Shown here: piece after piece, positions 8,822 to 16,697 of the stretch
Layout of the letters: every line of letters starts with the position of its first letter
Position numbering within the stretch: the first letter of the stretch is position 1
Assembly: GCF_042648505.1 (NCBI RefSeq)
Contig: NZ_JBHRXK010000011.1
Location: forward strand, 1-42,497
DNA: 42,497 nucleotides
Direction of reading: 5' to 3'
From: Lysobacter_L cavernae
GTDB taxonomy: Bacteria > Pseudomonadota > Gammaproteobacteria > Xanthomonadales > Xanthomonadaceae
Program-made: the position numbers and the translations under genes
The notes under the pieces: generated by a model
Seen by the model: only the letters and a program-made list of their open reading frames with translations
Told to the model about the DNA's origin: nothing
Database searches by the model: none

Positions 8822-8968
8822 GGGTCACTTTTCTTTGCTGGCCCAAAGAAAAGTAACCCAAAGGAAGGGCTTTCCTCGACAAATCAGCCCCATAAACGAG
8901 GTGCTGAGGGGATTTTCCGACTCGGCATCCTGCCTCGGTCGGAAAACGGCGTGCATCCATGCACGCCG
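8822..8968. repeat. Three-hairpin dispersed repeat between convergent genes
   Basis: Three hairpins follow one another. The first has a 16-bp stem with one mismatch (8822-8837 against 8844-8859, 6-base loop). The second pairs TTTTCCGAC (8913-8921) with GTCGGAAAA (8938-8946), with an inner GGCA/TGCC stem. The third is perfect: CGGCGTGCAT (8947-8956) and ATGCACGCCG (8959-8968). The 8728-9032 gap separates the convergent DUF4124-like gene and algC. I see no real gene in it, although short open frames there, such as one reading QRKVTQRKGF, are commonly mis-annotated in related genomes. It probably also ends transcription from both sides. Confidence 0.75.
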
Positions 8969-9032
8969 CCCTTCGGGTCTTGGTAGATCTCGTGCAGCTG
9001 GAAAACGTAGCTGCGACCGCCGTTAATCCCAA

Positions 9033-11348
9033 TCAGAACGGCAGCACCAGATCCGGCTTGATCGCCAGCAGCTGCGCCCGGAAGTCGGCCTTGATCCGCG
9101 CCAGCGCCTCGGCGCTGTCGGCGTCGAAGCGCATCACCAGCACCGGCGTGGTATTGGACGCACGCACCAGGCCCCAGCCGTCGGCAAAGTCAACGCGCAG
9201 GCCGTCGATGGTCGACAGGCGCGCGCCCTCGAAGCGGGCCTGGTCGCGGAAGCGCTCGACGAAACTGTGCGGGTCGCCGTCGGGCGCGTCGACCTTGATC
9301 TCCGGCGTCGACACGCCGTCGGGCAGCGCCGCCAGCGTTTCGCTCGGGCTGCGCGGCTGCGCGGCCAGGATCTCGAGCAGGCGCGCGGCGGCGTAGATGC
9401 CGTCGTCGAAGCCGTACCAGCGCTCCTTGAAGAAGAAGTGGCCGCTCATCTCGCCAGCCAGTTCGGCGTCGGTCTCGCGCATCTTGCCCTTGATCAGCGA
9501 GTGCCCGGTCTTCCACATCAGCGGGCTGCCGCCGTGGCGCAGGATGTAACCCGGCAGGCGGCCGGTGCACTTGACGTCGTAGATGATCATCGCGCCCGGG
9601 TTGCGCTCGAGCACGTCGGCCGCGAACAGCATCAGCAGGCGGTCCGGGAAGATGTTCTGGCCGTCGCGGGTGACCACGCCGAGGCGGTCGCCGTCGCCGT
9701 CGAAGGCGATGCCGACGTCGGCTTCCAGGCGCTGCACCATCTTCATCAGGTCGATGAGGTTGTGCGGCTCGCTCGGGTCCGGGTGGTGGTTGGGGAAGGT
9801 GCCGTCGATGTCGCAGTACAGCGGCGTGACCTCGGCGCCGATCGCGGCCAGCACGCGCGGGCCGACTTCGCCGGCGACGCCGTTGCCGGCGTCGACCACC
9901 ACCCGCAGCGGGCGGTCGATCTGCACGTCGGAGGCGATGCGCTGGACGTAGTCCTCGGAGATGTCGCGCTGCGTCAAGGTGCCCAGGTCGCCCAGGTGCA
10001 GGCGGTCGTCGGCGATGCGCGCGTACAGGTCGGTGATGGCGTCGCCGGACAGGGTCGCGCCGCCGACCACGATCTTGAAGCCGTTGTAGTCGGGCGGGTT
10101 GTGGCTGCCGGTGACCGACACGCACGAGCCGGCGCGCAGGTGGTAGGCGCCGAAGTAGACCAGCGGCGTCGGCGCCAGGCCGATGTCGATGACGTTGCGG
10201 CCGGCCTTGCGCAGGCCGGCGATCAGGCCCTCGACCAGCGCCGGTCCGGACAGGCGGCCGTCGCGGCCGACCACTATTTCGGTCAAGCCCTGCTCGTGCA
10301 TCAGCGAGCCGATCGCGTGGCCGATCAACTCGGCCACGCCGGCGTCGAGCGACTGCCCGACCACGCCGCGGATGTCGTAGGCGCGGAAGATGCCGCGATC
10401 GATCGCGACGGACTGGGAGGCGGCGGTGGGCTTGGCTTCGATCACGGGGGCGATTTTCACTGGAAGAGGAACCTGCTCCATGGTCTCAGCCAAGGTCTGA
10501 ACCTCGCCTTCCTCGGCGACCTCCTCGCCGCCGCGGCGCTTGAAGCGCGGCGCGCGCCAGGCCAGCCAGGTCAGCAGGAGGAACACGCCGGCCGCGATGA
10601 AGCAGCCCAGCGCATCCAGGCCGAACGGGCCACCGGCGACGTCCGGCACCGCCGCGGCGATGCGCAGGTCGCTGCCCGGCACCTTGGCCGCCAGCGCCTC
10701 GGCACCGTTGGCGAGCGCGCTGTCGCCGCGCTCGGCCGCGCTGAAACCGCGCTGGCGCAGCGCCAGGTAGCTGTCGTCGGCGATCGCGGCCTGCTCGATC
10801 CCGGCGCTGATCTTCTGCAGCGGCAGCCGCACGTAGGCCACGCCGATCACGGCATCGCCGTGACGCGCCGGCGCCGCCAGCGCGAACTGCGAGTCCCCGG
10901 CATGGCGGACGATCGCGGCCACCGGCTGGTCGGCGGCCAGCGCGGCCTCGAGTACCGCGAGCCGGCCGTAGCCGCTCTTGGGCAACGCCGCGTACTCGAC
11001 GCTCAGGTCCGGTGCCAGCACCGCGGCATCGGCCGCGCCCGGCCAGCCCTGGCCGAGCTGCTGCCCGGCCGCGGCCAGGTCGCCAGCGGCCAGTGCCGCC
11101 TGCAGCGCCGGCGCCGCCAGTTGTTCGGTCATGCGCTTGCGCTCGGCCGCGATGCCCTGCTGCGCGGCCAGCACCGCGCTGTCTCGGACCTGGGTGATCG
11201 CGGCGCGGCGCGCGTTGTCGCTGTGCAGTTGCCAGCCGCTCCAGGCGAACCACGCCGCCAGCAGCGCGCACACGCCGATGATCACCGGCAGCAGCGCCTT
11301 GAGCTGCGCGGCCGAGGCCTGCAGCTGTTCCTTGTCGACACTTTTCAT
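9033..11348 (-). CDS. algC: Phosphomannomutase/phosphoglucomutase with N-terminal membrane sensor-like domain
   Basis: A 771-residue protein. The C-terminal ~455 residues are a complete alpha-D-phosphohexomutase that interconverts 1- and 6-phosphates of mannose and glucose for LPS and exopolysaccharide. It has the phosphoserine loop TGSHNP (Ser415), the metal loop DGDGDR (550-555), the sugar loop GEMSGH and the phosphate site RASNTTP. In front lie a membrane segment (19-38), about 200 periplasmic residues (40-243), a second membrane segment (244-264) and a linker. Classical AlgC/XanA enzymes are about 450-465 residues long. The ATG at 11348 lies 15 bases after the dut stop, in a dut-algC operon as in Pseudomonas. 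Confidence 0.93.
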   Translation of the reverse strand: MKSVDKEQLQASAAQLKALLPVIIGVCALLAAWFAWSGWQLHSDNARRAAITQVRDSAVLAAQQGIAAERKRMTEQLAAPALQAALAAGDLAAAGQQLGQGWPGAADAAVLAPDLSVEYAALPKSGYGRLAVLEAALAADQPVAAIVRHAGDSQFALAAPARHGDAVIGVAYVRLPLQKISAGIEQAAIADDSYLALRQRGFSAAERGDSALANGAEALAAKVPGSDLRIAAAVPDVAGGPFGLDALGCFIAAGVFLLLTWLAWRAPRFKRRGGEEVAEEGEVQTLAETMEQVPLPVKIAPVIEAKPTAASQSVAIDRGIFRAYDIRGVVGQSLDAGVAELIGHAIGSLMHEQGLTEIVVGRDGRLSGPALVEGLIAGLRKAGRNVIDIGLAPTPLVYFGAYHLRAGSCVSVTGSHNPPDYNGFKIVVGGATLSGDAITDLYARIADDRLHLGDLGTLTQRDISEDYVQRIASDVQIDRPLRVVVDAGNGVAGEVGPRVLAAIGAEVTPLYCDIDGTFPNHHPDPSEPHNLIDLMKMVQRLEADVGIAFDGDGDRLGVVTRDGQNIFPDRLLMLFAADVLERNPGAMIIYDVKCTGRLPGYILRHGGSPLMWKTGHSLIKGKMRETDAELAGEMSGHFFFKERWYGFDDGIYAAARLLEILAAQPRSPSETLAALPDGVSTPEIKVDAPDGDPHSFVERFRDQARFEGARLSTIDGLRVDFADGWGLVRASNTTPVLVMRFDADSAEALARIKADFRAQLLAIKPDLVLPF

Positions 11349-11363
11349 GAACCCTTCCCCCTG

Positions 11364-11822
11364 TCAGCGCACGCCGGTGTGGCCGAAGCCACCGGCCCCA
11401 CGCGCGCTGGTTTCAAACTCGTCGACCACCTGCAGCGTCGCCCGCACGATCGGCAGGATGACGAGTTGGGCGATGCGATCCCCGGGCTGCATCGTAAAAG
11501 CCTCGCGGCCGCGATTCCAGACGCTGATCAGCAAAGGCCCCTGGTAATCGGCGTCGATCAGGCCAGTGCCGTTGCCGAGCACGATGCCGTGCTTATGGCC
11601 GAGCCCGGAACGCGGCAGGATCACCGCGCACAGGGTCGGATCGCCGAGGTGGATCGCCAGGCCCGAGGGCACCAGTGCGGTGTCACCGGGCTGCAGCAGC
11701 AGCGTCGTGTCGAGCGCGGCGCGCAGGTCGAGGCCGGCACTGGCGGTGGTGGCGTAGGCCGGCAGCGGCCATTCGTCGCCGAAGCGCGGGTCGATGACTT
11801 TGATTTCGAGGGTGTGGTGCAT
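11364..11822 (-). CDS. dut: dUTP pyrophosphatase
   Basis: Hydrolyses dUTP to dUMP, keeping uracil out of DNA and feeding dTMP synthesis. It is the 152-residue trimeric type. Visible motifs are AGLDLRAA (1), PRSGLGHKHG (2), GNGTGLIDADYQG with the catalytic Asp (3), NRGREAFTMQPGDRIAQL (4) and the C-terminal RGAGGFGHTG arm (5). It starts 4 bases after the coaB stop and ends 15 bases before algC, so coaC-coaB-dut-algC reads as one operon. Confidence 0.96.
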   Translation of the reverse strand: MHHTLEIKVIDPRFGDEWPLPAYATTASAGLDLRAALDTTLLLQPGDTALVPSGLAIHLGDPTLCAVILPRSGLGHKHGIVLGNGTGLIDADYQGPLLISVWNRGREAFTMQPGDRIAQLVILPIVRATLQVVDEFETSARGAGGFGHTGVR

Positions 11823-11826
11823 GCGG

Positions 11827-12489
11827 TCAGAGGCGCTCGGCGATGAGGTCCAGCAGGAGATCGGCCAGCTGCGTCTTCGGCGCCGGACCCAGCGCGCGTG
11901 CGAAGCCGTCGACGCCGTACACGGTCAGCGCGTTGTCGTCGCTTTCAAAGCCGCTGCCGGCCAGGCCGACGCGGTTGGCGGCGATCAGGTCGAGCCGCTT
12001 CTTCTCCAGCTTGCCGCGCGCGTAGGCTTCGACGTGGTCGGTCTCGGCGGCAAAACCGACCACCAGCCGCGGCCGCGACGCATGCACGGCCACTTCGGCC
12101 AGGATGTCGGGCGTGCGCAGCAGCGTCAGCGTCAGCGTGTCCTGGCCGGCCTGCTTCTTGATCTTGTTGCCGGCGACCTGCGCCGGGGCGAAATCGGCGA
12201 CCGCGGCGGCGCCGATGTAGACCTCGCAGGGCAGCGCCGCCATCACCGCGTCGCGCATCTGCGCAGCCGAGCGCACGTCGACGCGCTCGACGCCGTCCGG
12301 CGTCGGCAGCGCCACCGGCCCGGCCACCAGCAGCACCTGCGCGCCGCGCCGCGCCGCGGCCTGGGCGACGGCAAAGCCCATCTTGCCGCTGCTGCGGTTG
12401 CCGATGAAACGCACCGGGTCGATGTCTTCAAAGGTCGGGCCGGCGCTGACCACGATGCGGCGGCCGGCCAGCGAGGCAGCGGCGCTCAT
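11827..12489 (-). CDS. coaB: Phosphopantothenoylcysteine synthetase (separate CoaB)
   Basis: Joins cysteine to 4'-phosphopantothenate using CTP, the second step of coenzyme A synthesis. It is 220 residues long and equals the C-terminal half of the usual fused CoaBC. It shows VSAGPTFEDIDPVRFIGNRSSGKMG, the AAAVADF segment, KIKK and the GFAAETD motif. Its ATG (12489-12487) overlaps the coaC stop as ATGA, and the break falls exactly at the boundary between the two enzyme domains. This looks like true gene fission with translational coupling; a one-base sequencing or assembly error remains the alternative. Confidence 0.92.
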   Translation of the reverse strand: MSAAASLAGRRIVVSAGPTFEDIDPVRFIGNRSSGKMGFAVAQAAARRGAQVLLVAGPVALPTPDGVERVDVRSAAQMRDAVMAALPCEVYIGAAAVADFAPAQVAGNKIKKQAGQDTLTLTLLRTPDILAEVAVHASRPRLVVGFAAETDHVEAYARGKLEKKRLDLIAANRVGLAGSGFESDDNALTVYGVDGFARALGPAPKTQLADLLLDLIAERL

Positions 12490-13043
12490 GCGAGGGCCTG
12501 CGCCAGCGCCGCCACAATCTCGGCCGGCTCGCTCATGCGGCCCGGGCCGGACTCGCCCTCGGCCAACGGGCCGTCGTTGGGCCCGACCACCTCGACGCCG
12601 CGCGCGCGCAGCGTGGCGAGGTTGGCCTGCGTGGCCGGATGCAGCCACATGCGGTGGTTCATCGCCGGGGCCACCGTGATCGGCGCGGTGGTGGCCAGGC
12701 ACAGGGTGCTGACCAGGTCGTCGGCCAGGCCGTGGGCGAGCTTGGCCAGGGTGTTGGCCGTGGCCGGCGCGACCACCACCTGGTCGGCCCAGCGCGCCAG
12801 CTCGATGTGCCCCATCGCCGCCTCGGCGGCCGCGTCCCACAGCGAGGTCCGCACCGGCCGCCCGGACACGGCCTGGAAGGTCGGCGTGCCGACAAAGTGC
12901 TGGGCGTTGTCGGTCATCGCCACGGTCACCTCGGCCCCGGCATCGCGCAGGCGCCGCACCAGTTCGGCGGCCTTGTAGGCGGCAATGCCACCGCAGACGC
13001 AGAGCAGGATCCTGCGTGCGCGCAAGGGTCGGGCGTCGGCCAT
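12486..13043 (-). CDS. coaC: Phosphopantothenoylcysteine decarboxylase (separate CoaC)
   Basis: An FMN-dependent decarboxylase of the HFCD fold that converts phosphopantothenoylcysteine to phosphopantetheine. Its 185 residues match the N-terminal half of fused CoaBC. The FMN segment CGGIAAYKAAELVRRLRD, the catalytic His in MGHIELARWAD, the ATANTLAKLA stretch and PAMNHRMW are present. The flap that holds the catalytic Cys in E. coli (ACGDIGPGRM) reads AEGESGPGRM here, so Cys is replaced by Glu; the codon is gag at about 12566. The ATG is at 13043. The gene heads the coaC-coaB-dut-algC operon and is divergent from radC. Confidence 0.92.
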   Translation of the reverse strand: MADARPLRARRILLCVCGGIAAYKAAELVRRLRDAGAEVTVAMTDNAQHFVGTPTFQAVSGRPVRTSLWDAAAEAAMGHIELARWADQVVVAPATANTLAKLAHGLADDLVSTLCLATTAPITVAPAMNHRMWLHPATQANLATLRARGVEVVGPNDGPLAEGESGPGRMSEPAEIVAALAQALA

Positions 13044-13143
13044 GCTCTTAGGAAAATCCCTACTGCGAAATCGACGTTTAGCTTACCCGATGGCGCGGCG
13101 CCGGCCGCTGGCGGCGGTTGCGCCCCGGGCGTGCAATGCACGC

Positions 13144-13217
13144 AGTGGGTGGCCGGCCCGCGTGATGGCGATGAACCCGGCGCGGCCTCCCCTCCGCGCC
13201 CATGCCGGCCACCCACT
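13144..13217. repeat. Perfect 14-bp inverted repeat upstream of radC
   Basis: AGTGGGTGGCCGGC at 13144-13157 is matched exactly by its reverse complement at 13204-13217, 46 bases apart. It lies in the 198-base gap between the divergent coaC and radC starts, with the right arm 24 bases before the radC ATG. It could be an operator pair or a leader stem. Confidence 0.6.
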
Positions 13218-13241
13218 ACTTCCCCCGGCAAGGACGCCGCC

Positions 13242-13931
13242 ATGCCCCATCGAACCCTGCACATCCGCGACTGGCCCGCTGCCGAACGCCCGCGCGAGAA
13301 ACTGCTGGCGCGCGGCGCCGGCGCCCTGTCGGACGCGGAACTGCTGGCGATCTTCCTCGGCTCCGGCCTGCGCGGCCGCGATGCGGTCGCCACCGCGCGC
13401 GAGCTGCTGCAAGGCCATGGCCCCTTGCGCGCCCTGCTCGAACGCACGCCGGCGCAGCTGGCCACGCTGCCCGGGCTCGGCCCGGCGCGCGCCTGCGCCC
13501 TGGCCGCGGCGCTGGAACTGGGTCAACGCCAGCTGTCGGCCGACCTGGAGCGCGGCGCCGCGCTCAGCGACCCGCAGGCCGCAGGCCGTTATTTCGCCCA
13601 GCGCCTGCGCGGGCGTCCGCACGAAGTGTTCGCCGCGCTGTTCCTCGACAGCCGCCACCGCGCGCTGGCGTTCGAGGAGCTGTTCCAGGGCACGATCGAC
13701 GGCGCCGAAGTGCACCCGCGCGAGGTGGTGCGGCGCGCGCTGGCGCACAACGCCGCGGCGGTGATCGTCGGCCACAACCACCCGAGCGGAAATCCCGAGC
13801 CCAGCGCCGCCGACCGCGCCGTGACCGCACGCCTGAAGCAGGCGTTGGCGCTGGTCGACCTGCGCCTGCTCGACCATTTCGTCATTGCCGACGGCCCGCC
13901 GGTGTCGCTGGCGGCGCGGGGCTGGGTGTGA
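13242..13931 (+). CDS. radC: RadC family protein (JAMM/MPN+ domain)
   Basis: A 229-residue RadC. The N-terminal part carries helix-hairpin-helix features (ERTPAQLATLPGLGPARACALAAALEL). The C-terminal JAMM metalloprotease-like domain has the Glu in GTIDGAEVHPREVVRRAL and the metal motif VGHNHPSGNPEPSAAD. The historical DNA repair role is doubtful, and the biochemical function of chromosomal RadC is unsettled. The ATG at 13242 starts the family-conserved IRDWPAAERPREKLL segment. It is divergent from coaC, the same order as in Pseudomonas. Confidence 0.93.
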   Translation: MPHRTLHIRDWPAAERPREKLLARGAGALSDAELLAIFLGSGLRGRDAVATARELLQGHGPLRALLERTPAQLATLPGLGPARACALAAALELGQRQLSADLERGAALSDPQAAGRYFAQRLRGRPHEVFAALFLDSRHRALAFEELFQGTIDGAEVHPREVVRRALAHNAAAVIVGHNHPSGNPEPSAADRAVTARLKQALALVDLRLLDHFVIADGPPVSLAARGWV

Positions 13932-13956
13932 GCTCGTGCGCGCGATGCACGGTTTC

Positions 13957-14031
13957 GTGGGAGCGGCTTTAGCCGCGACCGGACGCCCGGTCGCGCGGAC
14001 GACTTCCAATCGCGGCCAAAGCCGCTCCTAC
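13957..14031. repeat. REP-like palindromic repeat ahead of argS
   Basis: GTGGGAGCGGCTTTAGCCGC begins at 13957 and is answered by GCGGCCAAAGCCGCTCCTAC ending at 14031, with two mismatches. Inside, GCGACCGG (13975-13982) and CCGGTCGC (13987-13994) form a perfect 8-bp stem with a 4-base loop. Elements with the same GGAGCGGCTTTGGCCGCGA core are scattered through Pseudomonas and Xanthomonad genomes. It lies between the radC stop and the argS start. Confidence 0.8.
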
Positions 14032-14098
14032 AAGGGCAACCGGCGCCACGCCTGCCCTCGCGTACAATCCCCGCTTCCGCAATACCCGCAGAAACTCC

Positions 14099-15802
14099 GT
14101 GAAAGCCACTCTCCGCGCGCTCGTCGCGCAGGCCATCGATGCGTTGCGCGCTGCCGGCACGATCCCGGCCGACCTTGCCACGCCCGAGTTCGTGATCGAA
14201 CGCCCGAAGTCGCGCGCGCAGGGCGACTTCTCGACCAACGCGGCGATGCTGCTGGCCAAGCCATCCAAGTCCAACCCGCGCGCGATCGCGCAGGCGCTGC
14301 TCGATGCGCTGCCGACCAACGCCGATATCGGCAAGGTCGAGATCGCCGGCCCGGGCTTCATCAACTTCCATGTTGCCGAGTCCGCCTGGCGCCACCAACT
14401 CGGCGGCGTGTTCGCGCAGGGCGAGCGCTACGGCCGCAACGACAGCGGCCGCGGCCAGCGCGCCGGCGTCGAGTACGTCTCGGCCAACCCGACCGGCCCG
14501 CTGCACGTCGGCCACGGCCGCGCGGCGGTGATCGGCGACTGCATCGCGCGCGTGCTCGACGCCAACGGCTGGGACGTGGCGCGCGAGTTCTACTACAACG
14601 ACGCCGGCGTGCAGATCGAGAACCTCGCGCTGTCGGTGCAGGCGCGCGCGCAGGGCATCACGCCCGACGACGCCGGCTGGCCCGAGCACGGCTACCGCGG
14701 CGACTACATCGCCGATGTCGCCCAGGCCTACCTGCGCGGCGACACGGTCGCGTTCGAGGACCACGTCGTGACCGGCGCGAAGAACGCCGACGACCGCGAC
14801 GCGAACGATCTCGACAAAATCCGTCGCTTCGCCGTGGCCTACCTGCGCAACGAACAGAACGGCGACCTCGCCGCCTACGGCGTCGGCTTCGACGTGTACT
14901 TCCTCGAAAGCTCGCTCTACAACGACGGCAAGGTCGAGGAGACCGTGCGCGAGCTGGTCGCCCACGGCCACACCTACGAGGAAGGCGGTGCGCTGTGGCT
15001 GCGCAGCACCGACTTCGGCGACGACAAGGACCGCGTGATGCGCAAGTCCGACGGCAGCTACACCTACTTCGTGCCGGACGTCGCCTACCACCTGAGCAAG
15101 TGGCAGCGCGGCTACACCCGCGCGATCACCGAACTGGGCGCCGACCACCACGGTTCGCTGGCCCGCGTGCGCGCCGGCCTGCAGGCGCTCGACCTGGGCA
15201 TCCCGCACGGCTGGCCGGAGTACGTGCTGCACCAGATGGTCACGGTGATGCGCGGCGGCGAGGAAGTGAAACTGTCCAAGCGCGCCGGCAGCTACCTGAC
15301 CCTGCGCGACCTGGTCGACGAGGCCGGCCGCGACGCCACGCGCTGGTTCCTGGTCGCGCGCAAGCCCGATTCGCAGCTGACCTTCGACATCGACCTGGCG
15401 CGGTCGCAGTCGCTCGACAACCCGGTCTACTACGTGCAGGTTTCGCACGCGCGCATGTGCGGCCTGCTGCGCCAGATGAAGGAGCGCGGGCTGTCGTACG
15501 ACCAGGCCGATGGCCTGGCCCAGCCGCTCGACCTCAGCGACGAGGCCGCGCACGAACTGGTGGTGACGCTGCTGCGCTACCCGGACGTGGTCGAGAGCGC
15601 CGGCCGCGACCTCGAGCCGCACCAGGTCGCCGCCTACCTGCTCGAGCTGGCACAGACCTTCCAGACGTACTACAACGACCACCAGTTCCTGGTCGACGCC
15701 GCCGCCACGCGCAACGCGCGCCTGGTGCTGGCGATGGCGACGAAACAGGTATTGGCCAATGGTCTCGAACTGCTGGGCGTCAGCGCCCCCGAGGTGATGT
15801 AA
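14099..15802 (+). CDS. argS: Arginyl-tRNA synthetase
   Basis: A class I synthetase charging tRNA-Arg. It shows the HIGH motif NPTGPLHVGHGRAAVIGD, the KMSKS-like loop VKLSKRAGSYLTLRDLV and the C-terminal DALR anticodon domain. Length is 567 residues, normal for the family. The start is the GTG at 14099 (KATLRALVAQAIDAL); no ATG precedes the conserved N-terminal domain. A TACAAT -10-like hexamer lies at 14063-14068, just after the REP-like repeat, without a clear -35. The next gene starts with GTG on the base after the TAA stop. Confidence 0.96.
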   Translation: MKATLRALVAQAIDALRAAGTIPADLATPEFVIERPKSRAQGDFSTNAAMLLAKPSKSNPRAIAQALLDALPTNADIGKVEIAGPGFINFHVAESAWRHQLGGVFAQGERYGRNDSGRGQRAGVEYVSANPTGPLHVGHGRAAVIGDCIARVLDANGWDVAREFYYNDAGVQIENLALSVQARAQGITPDDAGWPEHGYRGDYIADVAQAYLRGDTVAFEDHVVTGAKNADDRDANDLDKIRRFAVAYLRNEQNGDLAAYGVGFDVYFLESSLYNDGKVEETVRELVAHGHTYEEGGALWLRSTDFGDDKDRVMRKSDGSYTYFVPDVAYHLSKWQRGYTRAITELGADHHGSLARVRAGLQALDLGIPHGWPEYVLHQMVTVMRGGEEVKLSKRAGSYLTLRDLVDEAGRDATRWFLVARKPDSQLTFDIDLARSQSLDNPVYYVQVSHARMCGLLRQMKERGLSYDQADGLAQPLDLSDEAAHELVVTLLRYPDVVESAGRDLEPHQVAAYLLELAQTFQTYYNDHQFLVDAAATRNARLVLAMATKQVLANGLELLGVSAPEVM

Positions 15803-16576
15803 GTGGCGGCAAAGCGTGGCAAGTCGCAGGCGCGACGCAACAACGGCAGCAGCAGCGGCCTGCCCGGCTGGGCCTGGATGGTGCTGGGCATCGTGCTCAC
15901 CATCGTCGTGGTGCTGGTCGCGCCGAAGTACCTCAAGTCCAACGGCGACGGTTTCTTCCGTCCGCAGCCGAACCCGGACGCGGAGCCGGCACCGGCCGTG
16001 GCCAGCGAGGACGAGGCGGTGGCCAACGACACGAGCGAGGCTGCAACGCCCGCCAAGCCCAAGGCCGCGACCGACGCCGCAGCCGGCAAGGACACCGACT
16101 ACGACTTCTACACCCTGCTGCCGGGCAAGGAAGTGCCGATGAGCGACGCCGAGCTGGCCGCCAGCGAGCGCGCCGAGGCGCAGCGCCAGGCTCCGTCACC
16201 GAAGCCGGCCGCGGCCACGCCGTCGGCCCCGGTGCAGACCACGCCCACGACGACGCTGCCGAAACCGGTCGATACCGCCGCGGCGACCACGCCGGCCGCC
16301 GCCACCGTCGCTGCGGCCGCCACCGCAGCACCGGCCGATGACGGCACGCGCTACCTGCTGCAGGCCGGCGCCTTCCAGGCCTCGGGTCAGGCCGAGGAGA
16401 TGAAGGCGCGGATCGCGATGCTCGGCCTCGGCGCCCGGGTCGAGGCCGCCAGCATCGGCGGCAAGACCGTTTACCGCGTGCGCATGGGCCCCTACGGCAC
16501 CGCCAGCGACCTCGCCGAGGCCAAGCGCAAGCTCGCCAGCGGCGGCCTGCCGGCGATGGCGATCAAGGTCAAATAG
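15803..16576 (+). CDS. SPOR-domain cell-division-type protein (FtsN-like)
   Basis: A 257-residue bitopic inner-membrane protein. A basic cytoplasmic tail (1-20) is followed by one membrane segment at about 22-41 and a long Pro/Ala/Thr-rich periplasmic linker. A SPOR domain at about 180-257 (YLLQAGAFQASGQAEEMKARI) would bind denuded septal glycan. Its place directly after argS matches the argS-ftsN-like-hslV order of Pseudomonas, but hslVU does not follow here. The GTG at 15803 directly abuts the argS stop, implying coupling. Best described as an FtsN/DedD-type divisome or sporulation-repeat protein. Confidence 0.88.
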   Translation: MAAKRGKSQARRNNGSSSGLPGWAWMVLGIVLTIVVVLVAPKYLKSNGDGFFRPQPNPDAEPAPAVASEDEAVANDTSEAATPAKPKAATDAAAGKDTDYDFYTLLPGKEVPMSDAELAASERAEAQRQAPSPKPAAATPSAPVQTTPTTTLPKPVDTAAATTPAAATVAAAATAAPADDGTRYLLQAGAFQASGQAEEMKARIAMLGLGARVEAASIGGKTVYRVRMGPYGTASDLAEAKRKLASGGLPAMAIKVK

Positions 16577-16592
16577 GACAACGCTGATCTGA

Positions 16593-16613
16593 AACGCTGA
16601 TCTAGTCAGCGTT
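16593..16613 (+). terminator. Hairpin after the argS-SPOR operon
   Basis: AACGCTGA (16593-16600) and TCAGCGTT (16606-16613) form a perfect 8-bp stem with a 5-base loop, 17 bases past the SPOR gene stop. The left arm is also part of a direct repeat, ACGCTGATCT at 16580-16589 and 16594-16603. There is no T run, so rho-independent termination is only possible, not shown. Confidence 0.45.
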
Positions 16614-16697
16614 GCCTAAACTCAACCGACTCGCAGCGAGGGGACTGTCGAGGAACCACCATCCAGGCGCACCGCGCCGACGCATGGAGAATCCACG

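Noticed and set aside
8835..9026. Short open frames inside the three-hairpin repeat
   Set aside because: They come from the repeat itself, overlap on both strands and have no ribosome site; similar calls in other genomes are known annotation errors.
9267..11846. A very long plus-strand open frame opposite algC and dut
   Set aside because: It is antisense to two certain genes and has the His/Val/Arg/Gln-rich, motif-free composition of a shadow frame in high-GC DNA.
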